Below the pieces are notes generated by a model. That model ran no database searches and was not told the origin of the DNA. It saw nothing but the letters and a program-made list of their open reading frames with translations. Source: Streptomyces sp. WMMC940 (GTDB lineage: Bacteria > Actinomycetota > Actinomycetes > Streptomycetales > Streptomycetaceae). From it: a stretch of 64,000 bases of DNA. Position numbers and translations under genes: made by a program. Shown one piece after another: positions 35,973 through 45,927 of this stretch; position 1 is the stretch's first letter, and each line of letters starts with the position of its first letter. The DNA is taken from assembly GCF_027460265.1 (NCBI RefSeq), contig NZ_JAPZBC010000001.1, forward strand, positions 7,304,001-7,368,000, in the 5' to 3' direction.

Positions 35973-36926
35973 TCAGCGCACTCCGCGCTTCTTCAGCGGC
36001 TCCCACCACTCGCGATGGGTCGTGTACCACTCGACGGTCTCGGCCAGGCCCAGGTCGAAGGGGACCGACGGGGCGTACCCGAGTGCCCGCAACTTGGCGT
36101 CGGTCAAGGAGTAGCGGCGGTCGTGGGCCTTGCGGTCCGGGACCCGCTCGACGCGTTGCCGGTCGGCGCCGAGCGCGTCGAGCAGCCGGACCGTGAGCTC
36201 CAGATTGGTCAACTCGGCGGTGCCGGCGACGTGGTAGACCTCACCCGGTTCCCCGCGGTCGGCGACCAGCCGAACGGCTCGGCAGTGGTCGGCCACGTGG
36301 ATCCAGTCGCGTACGTTGGTGCCGTCGCCGTAGAGCGGGACGGTCAGGCCGTCGAGGAGGTTGGTGACGAAGAGCGGGACGACCTTCTCCGGGTACTGGT
36401 ACGGCCCGTAGTTGTTGCCGCAGCGGGTGATACTGACCGGCAGCCCGTGGGTGCGGGCGTAGGCGAGCGCGATCAGATCACCGCCGGCCTTGGAGGCGGC
36501 GTAGGGCGAGTTGGGGCTGAGGGGGGCGGTCTCGTCCCAGGAGCCGCTGTCGATGCTGCCGTACACCTCGTCGGTGGAGACGTGGACGATTCTCGGTACG
36601 CCCGCGTCGAGGCAGGCCTGCATGAGGGTCTGCACGCCGAGGACGTTGCTGCGGACGAACTCCTCGGCGCCGGCTATCGACCGGTCCACGTGCGACTCGG
36701 CGGCGAAATTGACGACGGCGTCGTGGCCGGGCACCACCTCGGCCATGAGCGCCGCGTCGCAGATGTCGCCGTGCACGAACGTGAAACGGTCCTCGACGGG
36801 TGCCAGGGCGGCCAGGTTCCCGGCGTAGGTCAGCTTGTCGAGGACGGTCAGCTCGTCCCCGACGGCGAAGGTCCGTACGAAGTGGGAGCCGATGAAGCCG
36901 GCGCCCCCGGTCACGAGGATTCTCAT
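35973..36926 (-). CDS. staB: dTDP-glucose 4,6-dehydratase
   Basis: This enzyme converts dTDP-glucose to dTDP-4-keto-6-deoxyglucose, the second step of sugar supply for staurosporine. It is an extended short-chain dehydrogenase of 317 residues: NAD motif TGGAGFIGSHFVR at the N-terminus, the HVSTDEVYG segment with catalytic Thr-Asp-Glu, and the YAASKAGGD active-site Tyr/Lys. The RmlB-type ending EWYTTHREWWEPL is present. The ATG overlaps the stop of staA by four bases, so the pair is co-translated. It is the last gene of the leftward sta operon and faces staR. Length and motifs are normal for the family. Confidence 0.96.
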   Translation of the reverse strand: MRILVTGGAGFIGSHFVRTFAVGDELTVLDKLTYAGNLAALAPVEDRFTFVHGDICDAALMAEVVPGHDAVVNFAAESHVDRSIAGAEEFVRSNVLGVQTLMQACLDAGVPRIVHVSTDEVYGSIDSGSWDETAPLSPNSPYAASKAGGDLIALAYARTHGLPVSITRCGNNYGPYQYPEKVVPLFVTNLLDGLTVPLYGDGTNVRDWIHVADHCRAVRLVADRGEPGEVYHVAGTAELTNLELTVRLLDALGADRQRVERVPDRKAHDRRYSLTDAKLRALGYAPSVPFDLGLAETVEWYTTHREWWEPLKKRGVR

Positions 36927-37987
36927 GACGCCACCTGCACCTTGCTGTGGTCGCCGAGGACGAGGCGGTGGGCCCGCAGGACGCGGGGCGTCGACGTCAC
37001 CTCGACCTCACGTCCGATGAGCGAGCGCTCCACGCGCCGCACTCCGGCGATGGACGCCCCGCGCAGCACGATGGAGTACTCGACCTCGCTGTCGACGACC
37101 GAGCAGCCGCTGTCGATGGAGGTGAACGGACCGATGTAGGAGTTGTGGATGCGTGAACCCGTCGCGACGACCGCGGGACCCACGATCCGCGATCCCGTGA
37201 CGGTCGCGCCCTCCTCGATCACCACCCGGCCGATCAGCTCGCTGGACTCGACCTCGCCCGAGCAGTCGGTCTCGACGCCGTCCAGGACCAGCCGGTTGAC
37301 CTCCAGCATGTCGGCGACGTTGCCGGTGTCCTTCCAGTAGCCGGAGACGAGCGTCGACTCCACACGGCAGCCCGAGTCGATCAGCTCCTGGATCGCGTCC
37401 GTGATCTCCAACTCCCCCCGCCAGGACGGTTTGAGCCGGCCCACGGCGTCGTGCACACGGGCGGTGAACATGTAGACGCCGACCAGCGCGAGGTCGCTCT
37501 TCGGGTGCTCCGGCTTCTCCTCCAGACCGATCACCCGGCCGGTGTCGTCGAGCTCCACCACGCCGAACGCACGCGGGTCCGACACCCGGGTCAGCAGGAT
37601 CTGGGCGTCCGGACGGTTCACCCGGAAGCGGTCCACGAGTGTGCCGATGCCGCCGACGATGAAGTTGTCGCCCAGGTACATCACGAAGTCGTCGTCGCCG
37701 AGGTAGTCCCGGGCGATCCGTACGGCGTGGGCGAGCCCCAGCGGTGCCTCCTGCGGGAGGTAGGTGACGTCCAGACCGAAGCGTGAGCCGTCGCCGACCG
37801 CGGATTCGATCTCGGCGGCCGTGTCGCCGACGACGATGCCGACCTCGTGGACGCCCGCCAGGGCGATCGATTCGAGGCCGTAGAAGAGGACCGGCTTGTT
37901 GGCGACGGGCACGAGCTGTTTCGCCGACGTGTGGGTGATCGGCCGCAGCCGGGAACCGGAGCCGCCGGCGAGTACGAGCGCCTTCAT
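36923..37987 (-). CDS. staA: Glucose-1-phosphate thymidylyltransferase
   Basis: This enzyme makes dTDP-glucose from glucose-1-phosphate and dTTP, the entry to the deoxysugar pathway. The 354-residue protein has the nucleotidyltransferase signature LVLAGGSGSRLRPITHTSAKQ (part of it), the LGDNF motif after DDDFVMY, and EKPEHPKSDLALVG. The C-terminal third is a left-handed beta-helix-like domain with hexapeptide-type repeats (IGRVVIEEGATVTGSRI), which marks the long RmlA subtype (RmlA-long/StrD-like). The start ATG at 37987 lies at the right spot for the signature. It overlaps staB by four bases. About 200 bases separate it from staN. Confidence 0.96.
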   Translation of the reverse strand: MKALVLAGGSGSRLRPITHTSAKQLVPVANKPVLFYGLESIALAGVHEVGIVVGDTAAEIESAVGDGSRFGLDVTYLPQEAPLGLAHAVRIARDYLGDDDFVMYLGDNFIVGGIGTLVDRFRVNRPDAQILLTRVSDPRAFGVVELDDTGRVIGLEEKPEHPKSDLALVGVYMFTARVHDAVGRLKPSWRGELEITDAIQELIDSGCRVESTLVSGYWKDTGNVADMLEVNRLVLDGVETDCSGEVESSELIGRVVIEEGATVTGSRIVGPAVVATGSRIHNSYIGPFTSIDSGCSVVDSEVEYSIVLRGASIAGVRRVERSLIGREVEVTSTPRVLRAHRLVLGDHSKVQVAS

Positions 37988-38186
37988 CGGCGCCCCACCC
38001 GTACGTCGGCCGCAAAGGTAGGAGTCATCATCTCCCCAACTTCCTTGGAAGGGCTGGATGCCCGAGCCGTCCTGGTGAGCGCCCGGTGGCCGGGCCCCGG
38101 GGGGTCGGGCACGGGGCCGGGCGCCCCGTACGGGCGTCCTCCGCCTCCCGGTGTCGAGAGGCGGGAAAACGCCGGTGGGCACGTCG

Positions 38187-39407
38187 TCAGTTCAGTAGGG
38201 CGGGCAGGGCGCTCAGTCGCCGGATCATCCACTCCGACTCCCACACCACGGCGTCCTCGCCGCTCAGCCGCGCCTTGGGGAAGCGCCGCAGGAACTCCCG
38301 TACGGCGATCTGTGCCTCCAGGCGGACCAACGAGGCGCCGATGCAGTAGTGCATGCCGAGGCCGAAGCTGACGTGGCCGTGCCCGGCGCGTGCCGCCTCG
38401 AAGCTGTCGGCTCCCTCGCCCGGCTCCCGGTTCGCCGCCGCGATGCTGACCTGCACCGGGGCCCCCTTCGGGATCAGATAGCCGCCGAGTTCGATGTCCT
38501 CGGTGGGGAAACGCCACGTCGGGTGCGGGAACGGCGGATGGACCCGGAGGGCCTCCTCGATCCAGCCCTTGATGTCCTCCTCGGACTTCGGCCGCTCCTC
38601 CGGAGGCCGGCGCAGCGCCTCGTACAGCGAGGCGGAGATCAGGCTTCCCGTCGTCTCGTAGCCAGTGATGATCATGCCTACGGTCCAGACGACGACCTCG
38701 CCCTCGGTGACCGCGTCCGGCCCGTCTGCCGCGGCCAGGAAACCCGTGATCACACCCTCCCGCAGCGGGGCCGGGTCCTTCACCCAGCCCTCGACCGCCC
38801 CGAACAGCGCGCCGACCGCCTCTCGGCGTGCGGGGTAGTCGGAGGAGTAGAGCATGACGTCGGTGATGCTGCGCAGCCGTCGCTCGGCTTCCAGGGGGAG
38901 GCCGAGCATCTCGGAGATGAAGGCCAGCGGGACCCGGTGGGTGTAGTCGGTGACCACGTCGACCTCGGCGGACGCCGAGGCCCGCGACTGCTCCAACTCG
39001 GTGAGGAAGCCACCGACCTTGACGCCGACCCGTTCGCCCCACTTCTCGGTGTTGCGCGGGCTCAGCACCGGCTGGTGCACCCGCCGGATGCGGGCATGGT
39101 CCGCCCCGTCGCTCATGATCATGGCGCGTGCGTACTCCGGGGGCGGCTGCGATCCCACCATCAGACCGGGCCGGCGCATGAATTCGGGGACCAGGGTGAT
39201 GTCCTTGGCCATCTTGGGGTGGGCGAGCGCGGTCCGCACCAGCTCGGGGTCGCAGACGACCCAGGCGTGCTCGCCGAGGTAGGGGATGCGGACGACCGGC
39301 GCCACGCGCGCTGCGGCCAGCAGCTCCGGCATGCAGTCGAAGGGGCCCGGGTCCACGGGCATGCTGGTCTCGGGGGCTTCCTTCAGGTCGGTCTTCGTGG
39401 TGTTCAA
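38187..39407 (-). CDS. staN: Cytochrome P450 forming the second C-N glycosidic bond
   Basis: This P450 is assigned as StaN, which links the sugar C-5' to the second indole nitrogen of the aglycone in staurosporine biosynthesis. 406 residues. Heme motif FGLGMHYCIGASL with the ligand Cys near residue 354, EEALR as the ExxR helix, and an I-helix TGYETTGS in which Thr replaces the usual Ala. The start is a TTG at 39407 that overlaps the staG stop codon, with GGAGGAGG nine bases upstream; this supports translational coupling. An in-frame ATG at 39361-39363 is an alternative. Assignment rests on family plus its position between staA and staG in the known cluster order. Confidence 0.92.
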   Translation of the reverse strand: MNTTKTDLKEAPETSMPVDPGPFDCMPELLAAARVAPVVRIPYLGEHAWVVCDPELVRTALAHPKMAKDITLVPEFMRRPGLMVGSQPPPEYARAMIMSDGADHARIRRVHQPVLSPRNTEKWGERVGVKVGGFLTELEQSRASASAEVDVVTDYTHRVPLAFISEMLGLPLEAERRLRSITDVMLYSSDYPARREAVGALFGAVEGWVKDPAPLREGVITGFLAAADGPDAVTEGEVVVWTVGMIITGYETTGSLISASLYEALRRPPEERPKSEEDIKGWIEEALRVHPPFPHPTWRFPTEDIELGGYLIPKGAPVQVSIAAANREPGEGADSFEAARAGHGHVSFGLGMHYCIGASLVRLEAQIAVREFLRRFPKARLSGEDAVVWESEWMIRRLSALPALLN

Positions 39408-40714
39408 CGTGTGATACCTCCTCCGGTGGGGATCTGGCCCTGGGAATCGGCCATGGACTCGATGAGATCGGCGGCCCGTCGCGGGGCGTCGCAGCTCTGG
39501 TGCTCCTGGGCCAGTGCGCGTGCCCGCCGTCGGTGGCCACCGTCGTTCAGCACGGTGGCCACCGCGTCCCGCAGGTCGGCCCTCGACACGGGCCGCTCGA
39601 GGACGACACCGGCGCCCGCCCACTTGACCCGCGCGGCCACGTCGGGTTTCTCCTCCGAGCCCGGTACGACGACCAGGGGCACACCCTGGGCGAGGGCCGC
39701 GTTGACACCGTTGTAGCCGCCGTTGGTCACCATCACGTCCACGTGCGGCAGCAGATGGTGGTAGGGGATGAACCGCTCCAGCCGTACGTTGTCCGGAAGC
39801 GGTCGGAGCCGGTCGACGTCCAGGTCGGTGCCGGTGGTGACCACGAAGAGGACGTCCTGGTCGGCCAGGGCCCGTACGGCCGGGACGAGCATCCCTTCGA
39901 CGTCGTTGGCGGTGGTGCCCTGGGTGATCAGCACCACCGGCCGGCCGCCGTGCAGGTCCTCCCACCAGGCGGGCGGGTCGAAGTCCTCCGGGGGCAGCCC
40001 GAGGAGGGGGCCCACGAAATGGGTGCCCCGGAGCAGATCGCTGCGGGGGAACTCGAAGGACGGTACGGTGCCCAGCAGATAGAGCGTCGGCGGACGGGCG
40101 ATGTTCTCCATGGCGGCGGTGTTCAGCCTCGGCAGGTTCACGGAGGCCCGGACCCGGTCGGCCTCCCGGCGCAGGTCCCGCATCACCACCTGGTCCGAGA
40201 CGAAGCGGAGCAGCGCGTTGCGGATCCGGCCGAGCGGCGACGAGCTCGGCCCCAGCCCCCGGCCGAGCGGGGCGGTGTCCCTGCTGCCGAGGATGTAGAC
40301 CGAATTGGCCAGCCACGCCAGTGGGATGCCGGTGCGTTCGCTCGCGAAACAGGCGCCGTAGCACATGTCGTCGGCGAGGACGCAGTCGGCCGGGAACCGT
40401 TCGAGGACCGCCAGGAGGTCGTCCATCTGGCGGGGTGCGGTCCGGTAGAAGATGTCCCGGACACCGGTCTTGAAGTTCGCGAGTCCGGTCAGCCCGGCGT
40501 GGTCGGGGTAGGCCTCCTCGCGGCTCCTGCCGCCGAAGTCGACTTCGGGGTGCATGGGTTCGAAGTGCGCCCCGGCCTGTTCCACCTGCCGCTGGAAGGC
40601 CCGGCCGGTGTACCACCGCACCTCGTGGCCGCGCCGGGCCAGTTCGCATGCGACCTCGAGCATGCTCACGACGTGTCCCTGTGCCGGTGTGGTAGCGATC
40701 AACACGCGCGTCAA
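39404..40714 (-). CDS. staG: Indolocarbazole N-glycosyltransferase
   Basis: A GT1-family glycosyltransferase of 436 residues that attaches the dTDP-deoxyaminosugar to one indole nitrogen. N-terminal acceptor domain begins VLIATTPAQGHVVSMLEVA. The C-terminal donor domain shows LERFIPYHHLLPHVDVMVTNGGYNGV and GVPLVVVPGSEEKPD, matching the nucleotide-sugar pocket of this family. The start is TTG at 40714, five bases after GAGGAGG; GTG three codons later is an alternative. It is the first gene of the leftward operon staG-N-A-B and is divergent from staO. Cluster position agrees with staG of known staurosporine producers. Confidence 0.94.
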   Translation of the reverse strand: MTRVLIATTPAQGHVVSMLEVACELARRGHEVRWYTGRAFQRQVEQAGAHFEPMHPEVDFGGRSREEAYPDHAGLTGLANFKTGVRDIFYRTAPRQMDDLLAVLERFPADCVLADDMCYGACFASERTGIPLAWLANSVYILGSRDTAPLGRGLGPSSSPLGRIRNALLRFVSDQVVMRDLRREADRVRASVNLPRLNTAAMENIARPPTLYLLGTVPSFEFPRSDLLRGTHFVGPLLGLPPEDFDPPAWWEDLHGGRPVVLITQGTTANDVEGMLVPAVRALADQDVLFVVTTGTDLDVDRLRPLPDNVRLERFIPYHHLLPHVDVMVTNGGYNGVNAALAQGVPLVVVPGSEEKPDVAARVKWAGAGVVLERPVSRADLRDAVATVLNDGGHRRRARALAQEHQSCDAPRRAADLIESMADSQGQIPTGGGITR

Positions 40715-41069
40715 CGTCGCCTCCTCAGGGGTCTCGTGTCACGGATTGCATCGGCGACCCCAGGCACCCACGGGGGTCCGGGCCGACCGTCCACGCACGC
40801 CAGCATCACCCTGCCGGGGGGCTGGACGGCGGCGGTGGGAAAACCCCGCGCACTCGCGCAGGGTGGCGCCGCCACGCCACCCCGATGACGCCGACGGACG
40901 GCTCGTCGAACCACTCGTGCGCAGGTCCGCCGGGGGATACGGACGCAACTCCGCCCCCCGAAGAATTGCCGATGCGCAATCCCCGGCATCGCCCCTTCCG
41001 AAACACGGAAAGGCGCCGCGCTCATCCCACACAGCCCCGGCCTTGGACTTCGCGTACTGGAGGAAACCT
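40715..41069. promoter_or_regulatory. Divergent staG/staO promoter region
   Basis: This 355-base gap separates the two main sta operons and must carry their promoters. I cannot place -10/-35 boxes with confidence. A short inverted repeat ATTGC/GCAAT lies close to 40975-40990. It is the most likely place for StaR binding, but no recognised StaR site is known to me. Confidence 0.5.
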
Positions 41070-42584
41070 GTGACGGCACCCTTGCAGGACAGTGACGGGC
41101 CGGACGGCGCCCTCGGCGGACCGAAGAAGGTGACCGTCATCGGCGCCGGCATCGCCGGTCTGGTGACGGCCTATGAACTGGAACGCCTCGGACACGACGT
41201 CCAGATCATCGAGGGAAGCCACGAGGTGGGCGGCCGGATCCACACCCACCGCTTCGCCGGTGCCGGTGAGGCCGGGCCGTTCGCCGAGCTCGGCGCGATG
41301 CGCATCCCCGCCGGGCACCGGCTGACCATGCACTACATCGCCGAACTCGGCCTGCAGAACCAGGTCCGCGAGTTCCGGACGCTGTTCTCCGACGACGCAG
41401 CCTATCTGCCCAGTTCCGCGGGCTACCTTCGGGTGCGCGAGGCGCACGACACCCTGGTCGACAACTTCGCCGCCGGACTGCCGAGCGCGCACTACCGGCC
41501 CGACACCCTGCTGTTCGGGGCCTGGCTGGACGCCAGCATCAGGGCCATCGCACCCCGCCAGTTCTACGACGGGCTGCACAACGACATCGGCGTGGAACTG
41601 CTCGACCTCGTCGACCACATCGACTTGACGCCGTACCGGTGCGGTACCGCGCACAACAGGATCGACCTGCACGCCTTCTTCGCCGACCACCCCCGAATAC
41701 GGTCGTCCTGCCCGCTCCGGCTGGAGCGCTTCCTCGACGACGTGCTCGACGAGACCAGCTCCAGCATCGTGCGGCTGCGGGACGGGATGGACGCGCTGCC
41801 CCGGCGGCTCGCCGCACGGATCCGCGGCAGGATCTCGCTGGGCCAGGAGGTCGTGGGCATCGACGTGCGCGACGACGCGGTGGTCCTGCGGATCCGCCAG
41901 GGTGTCACGACGGTCACCAGGACCTGTGACTACGTGGTGTGCACCATTCCGTTCACCGTACTCCGGAGGATGCGGCTGACCGGCTTCGACCAGGACAAAC
42001 TGGATATCGTCCGCCAGACGAAGTACTGGCCGGCGACGAAGATCGCCTTCCACTGCCGCGAGGCCTTCTGGGAGAAGGACGGCATCAGCGGGGGCGCCTC
42101 CTTCACCGGCGGCCACGTCCGGCAGACGTACTACCCGCCCGCCGACGGCGACCCCGCGCTCGGCGCGGTGCTCCTCGCCAGCTACACCATCGGCCCGGAC
42201 GCCGACGCCCTCGCCCGGCTCAGCGAGACCGAGCGGAACGCCCTCGTCACCAAGGAACTCAGCGTGATGCACCCGGAGTTGCGCAGGCCTGGCATGGTCC
42301 TGGGAGTGGCGGGCCGGGCCTGGGGCGCACGCCGATGGTCCTGGGGAGCGGCCACGGTCCGATGGGGCCAGGAGGCCGCCCTCCGCGAGGCCGAACGGCG
42401 CGAGGCCGCCAGGCCGCAGCGCAACCTCTTCTTCGCCGGCGAGCACTGCTCGTCGAAGCCCGCGTGGATCGAGGGCGCCATCGAGTCGGCGATCGACGCC
42501 GCGCACGAGATCGAGTGGTGCGAGCCGCGTGCCAGGGGCGTGTTCGCCGCCTCCCGACCGAGCCGATCGGACCGGTCGGCGTGA
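41070..42584 (+). CDS. staO: L-tryptophan oxidase (flavin amine oxidase family)
   Basis: This FAD enzyme oxidises L-tryptophan to the indole-3-pyruvate imine, the first step of indolocarbazole assembly. The 504-residue protein has the amine-oxidase FAD motif VIGAGIAGLVTAYELERLG near residue 18, followed by HEVGGRIHTHRF. The C-terminal flavin segment NLFFAGEHCSSKPAWIEGAIESA is typical. It belongs with RebO, VioA and StaO. The GTG at 41070 has GGAGGA just upstream. The stop overlaps the start of staD (GTGA), so the two enzymes, which act in sequence, are co-translated. Head of the rightward operon. Confidence 0.95.
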   Translation: MTAPLQDSDGPDGALGGPKKVTVIGAGIAGLVTAYELERLGHDVQIIEGSHEVGGRIHTHRFAGAGEAGPFAELGAMRIPAGHRLTMHYIAELGLQNQVREFRTLFSDDAAYLPSSAGYLRVREAHDTLVDNFAAGLPSAHYRPDTLLFGAWLDASIRAIAPRQFYDGLHNDIGVELLDLVDHIDLTPYRCGTAHNRIDLHAFFADHPRIRSSCPLRLERFLDDVLDETSSSIVRLRDGMDALPRRLAARIRGRISLGQEVVGIDVRDDAVVLRIRQGVTTVTRTCDYVVCTIPFTVLRRMRLTGFDQDKLDIVRQTKYWPATKIAFHCREAFWEKDGISGGASFTGGHVRQTYYPPADGDPALGAVLLASYTIGPDADALARLSETERNALVTKELSVMHPELRRPGMVLGVAGRAWGARRWSWGAATVRWGQEAALREAERREAARPQRNLFFAGEHCSSKPAWIEGAIESAIDAAHEIEWCEPRARGVFAASRPSRSDRSA

Positions 42585-45500
42585 GCGTCTTCGACCTGCC
42601 CCGGCTGCACTTCTCCGGAACCGCCACGACCCATGCGCCCACCGGCGCCCGCAGCGGACTCGTCGACCTCGCCACCAACACGGCACTCACCGCCGACGGG
42701 CAGCCCTTCCCGCCCCACCGTCCACCGGGCGAGTACCACGACCACCTCGACCGGATCGGGCCGCGGTACGACAGCACCGGCCGCCCGGCGCCCGACGGCC
42801 CCTTCAGTGCGGCCAAGGGCGAGGACTTCGCGGGCAACGGGCACTTCGCCGTCGACGCGCGGATCGTCGGCGTCGAGTGCCGCGCGGGCGACCTGGACAC
42901 CCGGGACCCGGTGATCGGGCGCGCCGTCGACATGTGGGGGCACTACAACGAGTACCTCGGCACCACGGTCAACCGGGCCCGGGTCTTCGACGTCGATCCG
43001 GCCTCCGACTGGACGACGACCCTCATGGTCGGACAGTTCTGCTTCGGGCGCGACGGTCGCTCCCACGACGTCGGCTACATGGCCACCGGCGCCGTCCACG
43101 GCTTCCACCCCCCGAGGTGGCACAACTCCCACCACGTGAGGGACGTCGGAGAGCACTGGCTGGCCAAGCGGCTGCGCCGGTCCGTGGTCCACCAGTTCGT
43201 CGTGGCCGAGGACGACGAACTGACCTGGCTCGACGAGGCGGCCGTCTCACCGGCCGTACGGCTCCTGCGGGACACGGTGGCCTGCGGGGAAGCGGGAGGG
43301 CTGGTCGTGCAGTTCGCCCTCGGCCAACCGTCCGCACCCGAGGCCCCCGACCGGCCGAGCCGCTGGCGACTGCGCGGGACCATCGCTCCCTGGCGGCCGT
43401 GCGAGTCGCGCACCTACCCGGCGGGCCGTCTGCTCGTTCCGAACCGCCCCGGGCCCTGCGGGCCGCACAACCTCACCGTCGAGCTGACGGACGACCACGC
43501 CATGCTCAACATGATCACCGCGATGCCCGTCTCCGGCTCGGTGCGGGACGGCCGGTCCGAGGCCGCGCCACTCGACCTCGGCGATCTCGAACTGCGGACG
43601 GCGGACAGCGGTCGACTGGTCGCCCGGGTGCCCCGGCAGACCTACCTCGGGGAGGCGTACGCCCTCGCCGGCGGCCTGGTGACGGTCCCCATCGAGATGC
43701 CGGCGAGGGAGGCCGCCGAGGAGGCGCTGCACCTGGTCGGGACCGGCCCCGACGGCCCGGTGGTGCACCTGCGCGAGAAGGAGGTCACCGTCCAGGCCGA
43801 CGACGCGGCCCTCATGCTGGAGCACCCCCGGGACGCGGACGACGCGGACCACGACGTCGAGGTGCTCGTGCGGTCCTTCGTCCGGGGCCGTCCGGCCGCC
43901 GTCGGCGAGATCGGCGTGCGGCAGTTCTTCAACCCCCGGGCCCTGCCGCGTGACCCGGTCGCGGCTTCCCCCGACGCGCGGTCCTCGGACGTCGACGTCG
44001 TCCGGGTGCGTGCCGGACGGCGGGGCGGTGACGGTGCATGGTCGAGTACGTGTGTTCTGGGCACGGATGACGCGGGCCGGGGCTGGTTCACTCTGCGGGG
44101 CGCGGCGGCCGGGACCGCCCGGGTCCTGCTGTCCACCGGCCCCGACGACCTGCCGTGCGACCCGGACCGACCCGGCTCCGCCACGCTGGGCTACGACCAC
44201 GACGACGCGCTCGGCTACTGGCCCGGCGCCGGGTACCTGGCGGTGCGGGTGCTGCCCGACGACTGGCGGCTGGCCGGGACGGGCCAGGACGAGGTGACCT
44301 TCGACCTGGTGTACGAAGAGGTCTTCGCGTTCTACGAGCACACGTACTCGTTCATGAAGGCGGAGGTCTTCAGCCTCGCGGACCGCTGCAAGGTCGAGAC
44401 GTACGCCAAGCTGATCTGGCAGATGTGCGATCCGCGCAACAAGTCGAAGACCTACTACATGCCGCCCACGCGGGAGCTCTCCGAACCGAAGGCCCAGCTC
44501 CTGCTGACGTTCCTGCGGGCCCAGCAGAAGCCCGACGAGGTCCTGTCGACGGTGCGGGCCACGAGCCGCAGAAGCCGGAGGATCACCACCCGGGACCAAC
44601 TCGTCGAGGTGCTGCGCGACGCCGCCGCGATCGAACTGGCCGTCATGCTGCAGTACCTGTACGCCGCCTACTCGGTGCCCACCCACGGCGCCGGCGCCGA
44701 GTACGTGCGGCGGGGGCTGTGGACGTCCGAACAGCTTCGGCTCGCCTGCGGTGACGGCGGGGAGACCCTCGACGAGGGCATCCGCAGCATGCTGCTGGAC
44801 ATCGCCCGCGAGGAGATGATCCACTTCCTGCTCGTCAACAACATCCTCATCGCGGTGGGCGAGCCGTTCCACGTGCCTCGCATCGACTTCGGCACCGTCA
44901 ACCACGAGTTGGCGGTCCCGCTGGACTTCTCCCTGGAGCGGCTGGGACCCGGCAGCGTGGAGCGGTTCGTGCAGATCGAGCGTCCGGAGGGCCTCGTCGA
45001 GGAGGTACGGCGCGGCGACGGACCGGCAGCCCCCGCCGCGTACGACGAACGGCACCCCTACGGTTCGCTGAGCGAGCTCTACGCGGACCTCAGGGAGGGA
45101 CTGAAGAGCGTCCCGGACCTCTTCATGGTGGACAAGGGCAGGGGAGGCGGGGAGCACCACCTCTTCCTGCGCAAGTCCCTCAACCGGACCCACCCCGACT
45201 ACCAGCTCGAGGTCGACGACCTCGCCAGCGCGCTGTTCGCCGTCGACGTCATCACCGAGCAGGGGGAGGGAGGAGTGCTCGGCCCGCGAGGCGACGAGAC
45301 GTCCCACTACCACGCGTTCCTGAGGATCTCCGAGCTGCTCCGCAGCGCGCCGACCGACGGGCCGCACCCGGGCGCCGAACGGTGGAACCCGGCCTACCCC
45401 GTCGTACGGAACCCGACCCTCGGTCCGGGGAACCCGGCGACGGAGACGGTCACCGATGCCGGCGCCCGGGCGGTGATGAAGCTGTTCAACCGCGCCTACT

Positions 45501-45847
45501 TCATGGCGCTTCAGCTCATGGCCCAGCACTTCGGTGAGTGCCCCGACGCCGCCCTGCGGCGGTCCGACCTGATGAACGCCGCGATCGACATGATGACGGG
45601 CCTGATGCGCCCGCTGGCGGAACTGCTCGTGACCATGCCGTCGGGTCGCCGGGGCATGACCGCCGGACCGTCGTTCGAACTGCTCGAGCAGCCGATGGCC
45701 GTATCCCGTCCGGACGTGGCCCGGCGCGGTATCGCCCGGCGCCTCGACGAACTCGCGACGGAATGCGGCAAGCATCCCGTCGTACCCGCGCGCGTCGGTG
45801 AGATGAGCGCGTTCTGGGCCGATCACTTCCGGCCGCCGGGCCGCTAG
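42581..45847 (+). CDS. staD: Chromopyrrolic acid synthase (VioB/RebD/StaD family)
   Basis: This large enzyme couples two oxidised tryptophan units to chromopyrrolic acid. It has 1088 residues, the usual size of RebD and StaD. The N-terminus [19 protein letters not shown] is the family start. The C-terminal 400 residues include a ferritin-like helical part with [18 protein letters not shown] and [19 protein letters not shown], where Glu and His residues recall di-iron proteins. RebD is reported to be a heme protein. The GTG at 42581 overlaps the staO stop; translation is coupled. About 80 bases, with a weak 7-pair hairpin at 45848-45868, separate it from staP. Confidence 0.96.
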   Translation: MSVFDLPRLHFSGTATTHAPTGARSGLVDLATNTALTADGQPFPPHRPPGEYHDHLDRIGPRYDSTGRPAPDGPFSAAKGEDFAGNGHFAVDARIVGVECRAGDLDTRDPVIGRAVDMWGHYNEYLGTTVNRARVFDVDPASDWTTTLMVGQFCFGRDGRSHDVGYMATGAVHGFHPPRWHNSHHVRDVGEHWLAKRLRRSVVHQFVVAEDDELTWLDEAAVSPAVRLLRDTVACGEAGGLVVQFALGQPSAPEAPDRPSRWRLRGTIAPWRPCESRTYPAGRLLVPNRPGPCGPHNLTVELTDDHAMLNMITAMPVSGSVRDGRSEAAPLDLGDLELRTADSGRLVARVPRQTYLGEAYALAGGLVTVPIEMPAREAAEEALHLVGTGPDGPVVHLREKEVTVQADDAALMLEHPRDADDADHDVEVLVRSFVRGRPAAVGEIGVRQFFNPRALPRDPVAASPDARSSDVDVVRVRAGRRGGDGAWSSTCVLGTDDAGRGWFTLRGAAAGTARVLLSTGPDDLPCDPDRPGSATLGYDHDDALGYWPGAGYLAVRVLPDDWRLAGTGQDEVTFDLVYEEVFAFYEHTYSFMKAEVFSLADRCKVETYAKLIWQMCDPRNKSKTYYMPPTRELSEPKAQLLLTFLRAQQKPDEVLSTVRATSRRSRRITTRDQLVEVLRDAAAIELAVMLQYLYAAYSVPTHGAGAEYVRRGLWTSEQLRLACGDGGETLDEGIRSMLLDIAREEMIHFLLVNNILIAVGEPFHVPRIDFGTVNHELAVPLDFSLERLGPGSVERFVQIERPEGLVEEVRRGDGPAAPAAYDERHPYGSLSELYADLREGLKSVPDLFMVDKGRGGGEHHLFLRKSLNRTHPDYQLEVDDLASALFAVDVITEQGEGGVLGPRGDETSHYHAFLRISELLRSAPTDGPHPGAERWNPAYPVVRNPTLGPGNPATETVTDAGARAVMKLFNRAYFMALQLMAQHFGECPDAALRRSDLMNAAIDMMTGLMRPLAELLVTMPSGRRGMTAGPSFELLEQPMAVSRPDVARRGIARRLDELATECGKHPVVPARVGEMSAFWADHFRPPGR

Positions 45848-45927
45848 CGGCCCGGCCCCCTCGGGCCGTCCCGCAGCCGAAGGGCGCCCCGCACCACACC
45901 GCCGCACTGCCGACCGAAGGAGACCGC

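Noticed and set aside
33654..37139. A plus-strand frame of about 1160 codons through staR and across staB/staA
   Set aside because: It is a shifted frame of staR continuing antisense to staB and staA. The true frames have intact family motifs.
40554..41069. N-terminal extension of staO to an ATG in the staG region
   Set aside because: It would run antisense through staG and the promoter gap. The GTG at 41070 has a ribosome site and gives the normal StaO start.
41939..42580. N-terminal extension of staD
   Set aside because: It overlaps staO in another frame; the GTG overlapping the staO stop gives the normal family N-terminus.
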